Below are positions 24,902 to 32,977 of a DNA stretch of 64,000 bases, in pieces. A program made the position numbers and the translations under genes. The notes under the pieces are model-generated. The model had not been told where the DNA came from, did no database searches, and worked only from the letters and a program-made list of their open reading frames with translations. Origin of the DNA: JAGQSZ01 sp049647585 (GTDB taxonomy: Bacteria > Actinomycetota > Acidimicrobiia > Acidimicrobiales > Microtrichaceae); assembly GCA_049647585.1 (NCBI GenBank), contig JBARXY010000020.1:1-64000 (forward strand). Reading direction: 5' to 3'. Within the stretch, counting starts at the first letter, position 1; each line of letters opens with the position of its first letter.

Positions 24902-25414
24902 GTGCGGATTGCTCGCTTCGACGAGGTCGCTCCGTCAAAGATCCAGCGAAACGGTTTTGACTGCGGTGAGCCCTCGCTGAATAGGTGGCTCGGTACGCAG
25001 GCCGGGCAGAGTATGGAATCCCGTGACGCGGTTACCTACCTGCTCATGGACGGTCCATCCGAGAACGAGCGCATCGCTGGGTACTACTGCCTGGCAGCGG
25101 GCTCAATCTCACGGGACGCGACACCTTCGTCGATGGCCAAACGCGCCCCAGAGCCGATTCCGGCAGTGCGGATGGGTCGGTTCGCGATCGATGTCGCCGC
25201 ACAAGGCCAGGGGTGGGGAGCAGAGTTGCTTCGCGAGGCGTTGCTCAGCGCTGTCAGTGGGGGAACGTTGATCGGAGCACGAGTGATCCTCGTTGACGCG
25301 ATCAATGACGAAGCACGAGGTTTCTATTTGCGCTTTGGGTTCACGCCGTCTCCCATCCATCGTCTTCAGGTTTTCTACGACCTGAGGGTCGTCGAAGTTT
25401 CCACCGGTCGATAG
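24902..25414 (+). CDS. GNAT-family toxin (TacT-type aminoacyl-tRNA acetyltransferase)
   Basis: The 170-residue GNAT protein starts at GTG, 6 bp after the antitoxin. It has the TacT-type opening GFDCGEPSLNRWLGTQAGQS, the RIAGYYCLAAGSI core strand, RMGRFAIDVAAQGQGWGAELL with the acetyl-CoA loop QGQGWG at residues 101-106, and Tyr142 in ARGFYLRFGF, equivalent to the catalytic Tyr of Salmonella TacT. Known members acetylate the amino group of charged tRNAs and stop translation. All key residues are present, so the toxin looks active. With the preceding DUF1778 gene it forms a complete type II toxin-antitoxin module. Confidence 0.9.
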   Translation: MRIARFDEVAPSKIQRNGFDCGEPSLNRWLGTQAGQSMESRDAVTYLLMDGPSENERIAGYYCLAAGSISRDATPSSMAKRAPEPIPAVRMGRFAIDVAAQGQGWGAELLREALLSAVSGGTLIGARVILVDAINDEARGFYLRFGFTPSPIHRLQVFYDLRVVEVSTGR

Positions 25415-25638
25415 GTCGATTGCACGACCTGTGTTTCAGGTGGTTGTTCAAGCGATATTGACAGTCGGCGCTACGCCCACCGGCGGGCGCACCACTCGTT
25501 GAATCGCCCATGTTGAGCCCGCCAGCTTTTTCTGCAGGGCCGCCTGAGAGTTTGTTACTTTCCGAAGGTGGTTCAGGGATGCCGCTCTGTCGGCTTCCCG
25601 GACCTGCAAAGCGGGCAGTGATCTAGGGGGAACGGGCG

Positions 25639-28600
25639 ATGGGCATGGGAACAGTCGAGTCTGATTTGGGCAAAGCGACGGGCCAGCGGAAGCACCGGCG
25701 TCCGCTGCGACATGGACATGGCCGAGGATTCGCTCTGGCGACAGTTTGCCTGGTGGCGATGTGTCTGGCGGCGTGCACTCCGGCGCCGGGAGCGGTAGCA
25801 GTTCCACCCACAGACCCACCACCTCCGGAAGGTACGGCGCTGTTGCCCTCCCACCTGGATTGCGCCCGGTGGCGCTACGACGACGTGGCCGAGGGGCCGC
25901 TCCCAGAAGAGTGGGATTCAAAGGACTATCGCTTCACGTCGCAACGAGATCCCGGATCGGCACGCAGCCCGCACCGTCTGTGCGGTCAGCTCGGCGCAGC
26001 GGTCGACCTTGCCTGGGGTGTCGAGACCGGATCACCCGACACCGTCATCGCGGTCCTGGACTCGGGAATCGAGTGGCGCGATCCCAAGACCGTGCTCGAC
26101 CTGGCTCCTACCGCTTACCTGAATCGGGGCGAGCTTCCGGTCCCCGCAGGCGTCGGACAGCCCGACGATGCCTATGACGTCAACGGCGACGGAAGGTTCT
26201 CGATCGAGGACTACGCACACGACCCCCGTGTCAGAGATCGCAACGGCAATGACGTGCTCGACCCCGAGGATCTGATCCTCACACATTCATTCAGCGACGG
26301 CATCGACTCCGACGGCAACGGTTACGTGGACGACATATCGGGCTGGGATTTCCTCCACGACGACAACAACCCGCTCGACGATGTCGAGTACGGGCACGGC
26401 ACCGGCGAGGCCAGGGACTCGACCGCCGCGCACAACGGCGAAGGGGCGTTCGGGATGTGCCCGGGGTGTTCGCACCTGCCGGTGAGGGTCTCGGATTCGT
26501 TCATGGCCGAAGGGGGAAGATTCGCAGCCGGAGTCCTGTTCGCACTGGACAGCGGAGCGAGCGTCGTGCAGGAGGCTCTCGGCGGTGTGACCAATCCTCC
26601 CCAGGCCCAACAGGCGATCGATGCCGCATACAACAGCGGTGTCCCCGTTGTTGCGTCGATGGCCGACGAACAGTCTCAGCACGCAAACCTGCCCGTGGCG
26701 CTGAACCACACGATTCCGGTCAACTCGGTCACCGAGGCGATGTCCTTCCTGGGTGACATTGGACCGTTGGCGACCGGCAAGCGTGACACGCTCGCTCTGA
26801 ATGGATGCACCAACTTCGGAGCGATCGCCTGGGTTTCGGTGCCTTCCGACGGTTGTTCATCCGAGGCGACCGGCAACTCAGCCGGAATGGTCGGGCTGAT
26901 CGAATCCGCGGCCCGCAACGCGGGCGTGGCCAAGCATCCGGATCTTGTGGACGCAACGACTGGCAGCGCCGGAGCGCCGGACCGGGTCAACGTCCTTTCC
27001 GCCAACGAAGTGGCCCAGATACTCCGTTCGACGGCTGACGATGTCGACTTTGCGACCCCGAACGCGATCGACAAGGCCAACGACATGGTCGACGATTTCG
27101 GACAGGAGCGCTTCCCGAGCGTCAAAGGCTGGGACGCCACCTACGGCTACGGCCGGATCAACGCCTATGAGGCGGCCCGAGCGGCCGCGGCGGGAGACAT
27201 TCCGCCCGAGGCAGATATCACCTCTCCCAAGTGGTTTGCCATGGAACCAACCACGGGGTCGCTTCAGGTCGAGGGTCGGGTCGCCGCAGTGCGGTCTTCC
27301 TCCTACGGATACCGGGTCGAGTGGACGACCGGACTGCAGACAGCGCCGTACCCTGCGGTCGACACGTGGCACACGGTCGTGGAACGGAACGGCCTGACCA
27401 CGCCGGTGGAGGGCAACCTCGCCACTTTGGACCTCGCCGAGATCGCTAGGTCCCTTCCGAATGGTGGACATGGCGCTCCTGTTGGACCCGATGGACTGCC
27501 GGAGCCAGACAAGTTCACAGTCAGGGTTCGGGTGGTCGTGGTGGACGCTCAGGGCCGGACCGGAACGATGCACCGCCACTTCATGGTGCATTCCGACCCC
27601 GACTCCATGACGATTGCGAGTGTCCCGGGCGCGGGCATGTCCAGCCCGGCATTCGCGGACCTGACCGGCGACGGAGTCGACGAGCTGGTCATGGGCGCAG
27701 ATGACGGTCAGGTCCACGTGCTGGACCAGGCCGGTGCCGAGGTCAGCGGATTTCCGGTGCGGACGACGGCTGCGGGCTATTGGCACGAGCAATCCCCCAG
27801 CGCCCGGACAAATGGAATCGAAGCCCCCGGAGACGCCATTCCGGTGGGAGCTCCGGCCATCGCCGATCTGAACGGCGACGGCGTTGACGAGATAGTCGTG
27901 ACCGACACCGGCGGCGGTGTGACCTGGTGGGACAGCCAAGGTCGCGTCGTCGGGAGCGCCCACACCGATCCCCGGTTCAGCCTGGGTAAGAACACCAATC
28001 GATGGAATCGCGAGAAGCCGGGCATCATGGGCTCCGCAGCGCTCGGCGACCTCGACGGAGACGGGACGCTAGAGATCGTTGTTGCCGCAATGGATCGCCA
28101 TGTCTATGCGTGGCACGCTGACTCGACCCCGGTGTCGGGATTCCCGGTGTTGGTGGTCGACCCGGCGCAGGTGCAAAGGGTCGACCCGACGAGTCACCGC
28201 GTCACTTTCCGGTCACCCGGTACCACGGGAATCGGCGGAGAGCTGATTGCGACACCGGCGGTCGCGGATCTGACCGGCGATGGCCGTCCCGAGATCATCA
28301 TCGGGGCCCAAGAACAGTATGACGAGCCACTGGCCGTGTTCCCCGCAATCGGGCTTCCGGGTACCAGCGGCAACACCCGCCTCTACGCGATTTCGCCCGG
28401 CGGGACCGGGGCGAAAGCTCCTGACCGCTCCGCTGCACACCCCGATGATCAGGCGTACCTGCCTGGTTGGCCGACCAAGCTGCCGATGCTGCTGATGGAC
28501 GTGCTGCCGATGATCGGCGGCGGCGTGTCGACCCAGGTCGCAGTCGGCGACGTCGACGGCGACAGGCTGCCCGAGGTTGTCGCGGCGTCGGTGAGCGGTC

Positions 28601-29241
28601 AGGTCAAGGTGCTCAACCCCGACGGGTCTTCCCCCTACGGATTATTCGACCTTCCGATCGGGCTCAACTGGCTCGGAGCGGTGGGGCCCGGCTCGAACAG
28701 TCGTGACACCGGGTTGCTGGTCAACGCGTTCGGCGGCCAGTCGATAGGTCGTATCGGATCGCCGGACTCACTCGACATCGCGTCCTCCACCACTGGGCTG
28801 ATACGGGCCCTCGACACGCTGTTCACCAACAAACAACAGGGCGACCCACAGTTGACGGTGTGGTCAGGCCTCGACGGTTCGGTCCGGAGCGGTTTCCCGC
28901 GGGTGTCCGCAGACCTTGCCTTCTTCGTCACTCCCGCCATCGTCGATGTGGACGGAGACGGCCACAACGAAGCCGTCGCCGGCAACGGCGTACAGCTGCT
29001 ACAAGGCGAGTCTGCGGGCGGCAGGACGCCGGCGGGTTGGCCCAAGCTGACCGGCGGCTGGGTCGTAGGCACGACCGGGTCAGGTGACTGGGACGGCGAC
29101 GGCAAGGCCGAACTGGCCGCGGTCCGTCGAGATGGAGTCCTGATGGTCTGGCGCACGCCAACCGAGGTGACAGCCCTGGGCGACTGGGTCCGCTTCGGCG
29201 GCAACTCCCGAAATGACGGGACCGGATCGCGCCGCCACTGA
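25639..29241 (+). CDS. Lipoprotein subtilase (S8) with EF-hand-like loops and C-terminal FG-GAP/VCBS repeats
   Basis: The 1200-residue protein starts with an AGGGGG site. Residues 31-46 form a lipoprotein signal ending LAAC (Cys46). The subtilase triad is Asp141 (VIAVLDSGIEW), His253 (YGHGTGEA) and Ser414 (TGNSAGM, replacing the usual GTSMA). The oxyanion Asn position reads SMAD, so Asp343 replaces Asn. Between Asp and His are three calcium-type loops, DVNGDGRFSIED, DRNGNDVLDPED and DSDGNGYVDD. After an all-beta segment, about seven repeats with D-hydrophobic-D/N-G-D-G (DLTGDGVDE, DLNGDGVDE, DLDGDGTLE, DLTGDGRPE, DVDGDRLPE, DVDGDGHNE, DWDGDGKAE) occupy residues 650-1190 and should form a Ca-binding beta-propeller. 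It is a cell-surface protein; protease activity is uncertain because of the altered oxyanion site. Confidence 0.9.
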   Translation: MGMGTVESDLGKATGQRKHRRPLRHGHGRGFALATVCLVAMCLAACTPAPGAVAVPPTDPPPPEGTALLPSHLDCARWRYDDVAEGPLPEEWDSKDYRFTSQRDPGSARSPHRLCGQLGAAVDLAWGVETGSPDTVIAVLDSGIEWRDPKTVLDLAPTAYLNRGELPVPAGVGQPDDAYDVNGDGRFSIEDYAHDPRVRDRNGNDVLDPEDLILTHSFSDGIDSDGNGYVDDISGWDFLHDDNNPLDDVEYGHGTGEARDSTAAHNGEGAFGMCPGCSHLPVRVSDSFMAEGGRFAAGVLFALDSGASVVQEALGGVTNPPQAQQAIDAAYNSGVPVVASMADEQSQHANLPVALNHTIPVNSVTEAMSFLGDIGPLATGKRDTLALNGCTNFGAIAWVSVPSDGCSSEATGNSAGMVGLIESAARNAGVAKHPDLVDATTGSAGAPDRVNVLSANEVAQILRSTADDVDFATPNAIDKANDMVDDFGQERFPSVKGWDATYGYGRINAYEAARAAAAGDIPPEADITSPKWFAMEPTTGSLQVEGRVAAVRSSSYGYRVEWTTGLQTAPYPAVDTWHTVVERNGLTTPVEGNLATLDLAEIARSLPNGGHGAPVGPDGLPEPDKFTVRVRVVVVDAQGRTGTMHRHFMVHSDPDSMTIASVPGAGMSSPAFADLTGDGVDELVMGADDGQVHVLDQAGAEVSGFPVRTTAAGYWHEQSPSARTNGIEAPGDAIPVGAPAIADLNGDGVDEIVVTDTGGGVTWWDSQGRVVGSAHTDPRFSLGKNTNRWNREKPGIMGSAALGDLDGDGTLEIVVAAMDRHVYAWHADSTPVSGFPVLVVDPAQVQRVDPTSHRVTFRSPGTTGIGGELIATPAVADLTGDGRPEIIIGAQEQYDEPLAVFPAIGLPGTSGNTRLYAISPGGTGAKAPDRSAAHPDDQAYLPGWPTKLPMLLMDVLPMIGGGVSTQVAVGDVDGDRLPEVVAASVSGQVKVLNPDGSSPYGLFDLPIGLNWLGAVGPGSNSRDTGLLVNAFGGQSIGRIGSPDSLDIASSTTGLIRALDTLFTNKQQGDPQLTVWSGLDGSVRSGFPRVSADLAFFVTPAIVDVDGDGHNEAVAGNGVQLLQGESAGGRTPAGWPKLTGGWVVGTTGSGDWDGDGKAELAAVRRDGVLMVWRTPTEVTALGDWVRFGGNSRNDGTGSRRH

Positions 29242-29312
29242 CGATCCGCCACTGGCGATCCGCCTCACAATCAGCCTGCCGATCCGCCTCACAATCCGCC
29301 TGACAATCCTCC
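29229..29312. repeat. Imperfect GATCCGCC(A/T)C repeats at the subtilase gene end
   Basis: The region around and after the stop codon repeats GCCACTG and GATCCGCCTCACAATC in slightly varied copies (GATCCGCCACTGGC, GATCCGCCTCACAATCAGCC, GATCCGCCTCACAATCCGCC). The first copy overlaps the stop (TGA at 29239-29241). It belongs to the window-wide class of gene-end duplications. Confidence 0.7.
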
Positions 29313-29329
29313 GTCGTTCCCTGTTTCGC

Positions 29330-29379
29330 GTTTTGTTCTGCAGAACGGCTCCTCTGGCAGCCATTCTGCAGAACAAAAC
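29330..29379. terminator. 21-bp inverted repeat made of two palindromic GTTCTGCAGAAC-like sites
   Basis: The arms 29330-29350 and 29359-29379 are complementary over 21 bp with one mismatch, around an 8-bp loop (CCTCTGGC). Each arm itself contains a 10-bp palindrome TTCTGCAGAA. It lies 88 bp after the subtilase gene and about 210 bp beyond the end of the convergent acyl-CoA dehydrogenase gene. It may be a bidirectional terminator, a regulator-binding pair or the remains of a small mobile element. Confidence 0.7.
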
Positions 29380-29456
29380 ACTGGGGCCCGGCTCTACGAG
29401 GGCGGCCGCGGTCTACGAGGGCGGGCTCAGGACGGGCTCGGGGCAGGCCTTGGCTG

Positions 29457-29610
29457 GCTCAGGGCGCGCCGGTCGCTCAGGGCGCGCCGGTCGCTCAGGG
29501 CGCGCCGGTCACCAGGGCGGGCCGGTCACCAGGGCGGGACAGGCCTTGGCTGGCGAAGGGCGGGCCGGTCACCCGGGAGCGGGCCTGTCACCCGGGAGCG
29601 GGTTGGGTGA
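29457..29610. repeat. 18-bp and 17-bp tandem repeats between subtilase and acyl-CoA dehydrogenase genes
   Basis: GCTCAGGGCGCGCCGGTC is repeated exactly three times (29457-29474, 29475-29492, 29493-29510), then changes to ACCAGGGCGGGCCGGTC (29511-29527) and further degenerate copies, ending in two CACCCGGGAGCGGG copies that reach into the end of the acyl-CoA dehydrogenase gene. The 347-bp gap 29242-29587 holds only repeats and the hairpin; no gene is seen. Confidence 0.85.
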
Positions 29611-30613
29611 GCAGGGCGCCCAAATGCGACCGGGTGGTCCCGAATGTCTGGGAACGGACCAACGCCCGCGTCACATAGCGGTGAGCTGTGTGCTCCCAGG
29701 TGAATCCGATTCCGCCGTGGTTCTGTACGTTGATCTGCGCGTTCTGAATGGCGAAGTTGGATGCGAGAGCCCTAGCGGCGTGCGCGTGGAAAGCAGCCTC
29801 CGGCAGTCCGTCGAGCACGGTCAACGCCGCATAGCGAACGAGTGAGTTCGCGGCCTCCGCCCGCACGGCCATATCGGCGCAACGGTGCTTGACGGCCTGG
29901 AACGCGCCGATGGGGGTGTTGAATTGCTCACGGTCCTTGGCGTACTGGGTCGACTGCTCGGCGGTTGCCGTGGCGATCCCAGCCAACTCCGCCGCCACCA
30001 GGACGGTGGCCCGTTGGGTCAGCCCGGGGGCGTTGTCGAAGAAAGCCAGCGGTTTGACGCCGGCCACGGTTCCGATCGCAGTTGGTACCTGAAGGTCGAT
30101 CGATGCCATTGGCTCGGCGATGAGGTCACCCGCGTCGACCAGCGCAGCGGAGTCACCCACCATCACCAGAATCAGGTCAGCCGCTCCGTGGTCGGTCACC
30201 CGGAACGTACCCGTCACCTCGGAACCCGATCGCGCAGAACCGGCCCCGTGGGGCTCCGCAAGGGCTACGAGTACCTCGCCAGACAGAATCTTGGTAGCAA
30301 GATCTTCCGAGCCGGCGAGTGCTGCGAGTCGGCCGCCGAGCACGGTCGCCAGGAACGGACCAGGGGTGGCGTGGGCACCGATCTCGGCGAACAGCAATGA
30401 CTCTTCGGCGAGCGTGTAGCCGACTCCGCCGAGCGCTTCGGTGAGCCCCAGACCGAACCATCCGAGCTCGGCGCACTGTGACCACAGTTTGCGGTCGACC
30501 ATCGATGACGAGCCGTCCAGGGCCGCCAGGGCATGCAGATCGAAACTCCGCTCCAGCTGCGCCCTGACGGTCGCGATGATCTCTTGTTGTTCTTCGGTTG
30601 GAAGAAGGTCCAT
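29588..30613 (-). CDS. Acyl-CoA dehydrogenase, short (FadE beta-type) subunit
   Basis: The 341-residue protein has the acyl-CoA dehydrogenase fold: LGWFGLGLTEALGGVGYTLAEESLLFAEIGAH, AELAGIATATAEQSTQYAKDREQFNTPIGAFQAVKHRCADM, and NAQINVQNHGGIGFTWEHTAHRYVTRAL. The middle beta domain is abbreviated and no catalytic Glu is obvious at the usual site, as in the shorter subunits of heterotetrameric enzymes such as FadE27 and FadE28. It begins 8 bp after the 394-residue dehydrogenase, and the two probably form an alpha2-beta2 FAD enzyme like the mycobacterial ChsE complexes that oxidise sterol side-chain CoA esters. The substrate remains inferred. Confidence 0.85.
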   Translation of the reverse strand: MDLLPTEEQQEIIATVRAQLERSFDLHALAALDGSSSMVDRKLWSQCAELGWFGLGLTEALGGVGYTLAEESLLFAEIGAHATPGPFLATVLGGRLAALAGSEDLATKILSGEVLVALAEPHGAGSARSGSEVTGTFRVTDHGAADLILVMVGDSAALVDAGDLIAEPMASIDLQVPTAIGTVAGVKPLAFFDNAPGLTQRATVLVAAELAGIATATAEQSTQYAKDREQFNTPIGAFQAVKHRCADMAVRAEAANSLVRYAALTVLDGLPEAAFHAHAARALASNFAIQNAQINVQNHGGIGFTWEHTAHRYVTRALVRSQTFGTTRSHLGALLTQPAPG

Positions 30614-30621
30614 GTCTCGTC

Positions 30622-31806
30622 TCAGGCTCGTGGCAGGCCGAGCACGCGCTCGCCCACGATGTTGCGTTGGATGTCGGTCGTGCCGCCGCCGATCGTGTAG
30701 GCGAACGACTGCAGATAGGGGCCGGTCCAGACACCCTCGCCGTCGACCGGGGTGAGACGCAGCGCATCCGCTCCGATGATGTCGAGCGCCAGTTGGTACA
30801 CCCGCTGGTGCAGCTCGCCGTGGAAGAGTCGCACGATCGAGCCTTCGGGTCCGGGCACTCCGGTGCGTGCGTTCCGTGAGATTCCGGTGATCGTCATCGC
30901 CTTGAGAGCGGCCACCTCGGAACGGGCGACCGCCAGTCGTCGGGCGAGTTCCTCATCAGCGATGGCAGGACGCTTGCCGTCGGGTCCGGTGCGGACCTTG
31001 GCCTCCTCGATCAGGTCCTCGACCGTGGCCGCCAGTTCGACCTGGTCGGCCATGAATGCCGTGCCGCGCTCGAAGCTCAGGGTCGACATTGCGGTGCGCC
31101 AACCGTTGTTGATGCCACCGACGACGTTCTCCAACGGGATGCGGACTTCGTCGTAGAAAACCTCGCAGAAGTCCGTGACGTGGCTCATCGTGCGGATCTC
31201 ACGGATCTCGATCCCGGGCGACTTCATGTCGCAGATGACCCAGGTGATGCCCTTGTGCTTGGGAGCATCAGGGTCGGTGCGAACCAGCAGTTCCTGGACG
31301 TCCGCGACGTGCGCGTAGCTGGTCCAGGTCTTCTGGCCCGTGACGACGAGTTCGTCGCCGTCGATGACGGCTTTGGTGTTCAGGCTGCCCAGATCAGACC
31401 CTGCGCCGGGCTCCGAGAAACCCTGGCACCACACGTGTTCGCCCTTGAGGATCTTGGGCAGATAGGTGGACTTCTGCTCCTCATCGCCGTTGACGATGAT
31501 GGTCGGCCCTCCGTGCAGGTTGCCGACGAAGGTGCACGAGTTGTTGAGCGTGAACGGAGGGTTTGCCTTGGCGAACTCCTCGTACCAGATCATCTGCTGG
31601 ATGTCGGTCAGGCCTCGGCCGCCATATTCGGTCGGCCAGTTGATGCCGGCCCAGCCACCGTCGTAGAGGGTTCGCTGCCAGGCGAGATCGAACTCGCGCA
31701 TCTCCTGACCCTCGGGGGGTCGGGGATCTGTGGGCAGGTTGTCACGCAACCAGGTGCTGGCCTCCTCGCGGAATGCCAGCTCCTCGGCGGTCAGGTCGAG
31801 GTTCAT
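30622..31806 (-). CDS. Acyl-CoA dehydrogenase, catalytic (FadE alpha-type) subunit
   Basis: The 394-residue protein is a full acyl-CoA dehydrogenase: GGWAGINWPTEYGGRGLTDIQQMIWYEEF, the FAD/substrate strand WCQGFSEPGAGSDLGSLNTKA, VVTGQKTWTSYAHVAD, then GWRTAMSTLSFERGTAF. Glu246 in SFERG is at the position of the catalytic base of the sterol FadE alpha subunits (about Glu241-247 in ChsE proteins). The C-terminus has the DIIGADALRL and YTIGGGTTDIQRNIVGERVLGLPR motifs. It is the first gene of a two-gene operon with the shorter paralogue, consistent with a heterotetramer oxidising bulky acyl-CoAs such as cholesterol side chains or other branched substrates. Confidence 0.9.
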   Translation of the reverse strand: MNLDLTAEELAFREEASTWLRDNLPTDPRPPEGQEMREFDLAWQRTLYDGGWAGINWPTEYGGRGLTDIQQMIWYEEFAKANPPFTLNNSCTFVGNLHGGPTIIVNGDEEQKSTYLPKILKGEHVWCQGFSEPGAGSDLGSLNTKAVIDGDELVVTGQKTWTSYAHVADVQELLVRTDPDAPKHKGITWVICDMKSPGIEIREIRTMSHVTDFCEVFYDEVRIPLENVVGGINNGWRTAMSTLSFERGTAFMADQVELAATVEDLIEEAKVRTGPDGKRPAIADEELARRLAVARSEVAALKAMTITGISRNARTGVPGPEGSIVRLFHGELHQRVYQLALDIIGADALRLTPVDGEGVWTGPYLQSFAYTIGGGTTDIQRNIVGERVLGLPRA

Positions 31807-31886
31807 TCGCGTGACGCTAGCCGTGGGTCTGACGGCCAGTCAGATACGGACCGACGTCGCCCGAATCGACCATGGTTTGAGGTCTG

Positions 31887-31937
31887 CCGGAGCCCGAAGC
31901 TCACCGGAGCCCGAAGCTCACCGGAGCCCGAAGCTCA
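31887..31937. repeat. Three exact 17-bp tandem repeats
   Basis: CCGGAGCCCGAAGCTCA occurs perfectly at 31887-31903, 31904-31920 and 31921-31937. The array lies between the start of the FadE operon (31806) and the end of the proline-rich membrane protein gene (31984). The unit is not a multiple of three. Confidence 0.95.
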
Positions 31938-31983
31938 GAGGTGTGTGGCCAACATCAGAGGATGGGTGGATCTGATCGGTCGA

Positions 31984-32832
31984 TCATGCGCTAGCGGTGC
32001 AGGTGACCTTCTGGACCGTGTCGCCGACCTCGATCGTCTCCGTCCAGGCAGTTCCCTGAGGCGATGACTCGACGGCCTGTGCCCGGGTTCCCAGGCCGGC
32101 CGAGCTGTCGGCATCGGTGAACGAAATCGTGATGTCAGCCGTTGCCGACTTATCGGACCTGACGGTTCCCTTCGCAATGACTGTTCCATCGGCAGCGATG
32201 CTGCAGCTTTCCACGGCCACTGTGAAAGGGCTCGAGCTGTTAGAGACTGCGAATGCCGCGACGATACCGCCCACTACCAGGCAGAGAACGACAATGATCC
32301 CGACGATCAGCCCAACTCGTCCCTTCGGCTTGCTGTTAGAACTCGTTGCCTGACCGGGGAGCGATTGGGCCCCGAAGCCACCCAGCGGAGGGCCGAGAGG
32401 CGGCCCTGTCGGCGGCGCCTGGGGTGGTCCCGCCGGACCCGGGAGCGGCTGCCACCCACCTGGTGATCCCGGCTGCCCAGCTGGAGAGCGCTGCCCAGCT
32501 GGAGAGCTCAGGGGCATCTGGACGGTCTCGTCGGTTGCTGGCTGCCACGGGTTCGGAGTGGAGGGCGCCGCTTCCCAGGAGTTCGTGGCCGTGGGTGCAT
32601 CTTCAGGTTGGTTCGGGGCCGGAGGTACAGATTCCCAAGGGTTGGCGTTAGTCGGCGCACCGTGCCAGGGGAGTGGCGGCGGCTGATCCTGCGAAGGGTC
32701 GGCTTCGGTCCCTGACGGTCGGTAGGGCGGGGGCGTTGTGCTTCGTGACCTGTCCGGCGAGCCCTCCGAGTTTGCCTGGGCGCCGCTGTTCGTGGCTTCG
32801 CTCGAGGTTTCGGTCTCTGGGGTTTCGCTCAA
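31984..32832 (-). CDS. Proline-rich single-pass membrane protein of unknown function
   Basis: The 282-residue protein is not recognised as a named family. Residues 1-165 are disordered, rich in Pro, Ser, Gly and Gln, with NPWE/NSWE/NPWQ repeats and a duplicated SPAGQ unit encoded by an exact 18-bp DNA repeat near 32473-32508. One membrane helix follows (VGLIVGIIVVLCLVVGGIVAAFAVS, preceded by KPKGR), and a small extracytoplasmic domain of about 85 residues with two Cys (ESCSIAADG and KVTCTASA) likely forms a beta sandwich. Topology is N-inside. Such proteins are common in actinobacteria and may present small sensory or binding domains; the function is unknown. A 17-bp repeat array follows its end. 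Confidence 0.75.
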   Translation of the reverse strand: MSETPETETSSEATNSGAQANSEGSPDRSRSTTPPPYRPSGTEADPSQDQPPPLPWHGAPTNANPWESVPPAPNQPEDAPTATNSWEAAPSTPNPWQPATDETVQMPLSSPAGQRSPAGQPGSPGGWQPLPGPAGPPQAPPTGPPLGPPLGGFGAQSLPGQATSSNSKPKGRVGLIVGIIVVLCLVVGGIVAAFAVSNSSSPFTVAVESCSIAADGTVIAKGTVRSDKSATADITISFTDADSSAGLGTRAQAVESSPQGTAWTETIEVGDTVQKVTCTASA

Positions 32833-32977
32833 AATGCCTCCGGATCGAAAATCGCTCGAATGCTACTGCTAGGGCCTGGACAGTGAGCGTCGATCCGAGC
32901 GTCTATCTGGGAGCGGATGTCGACGTCGATGTCGGCGTGCATGTCGGGGTGCATGTGGGCGCGGATAGCGAGCAAGC

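Noticed and set aside
29457..29527. Possible CRISPR array
   Set aside because: The units are contiguous 17-18 bp copies with no unique spacers and no cas genes nearby.
31887..31937. Possible CRISPR or iteron origin
   Set aside because: Only three contiguous 17-bp copies, no spacer, no DnaA or Rep gene and no AT-rich region.
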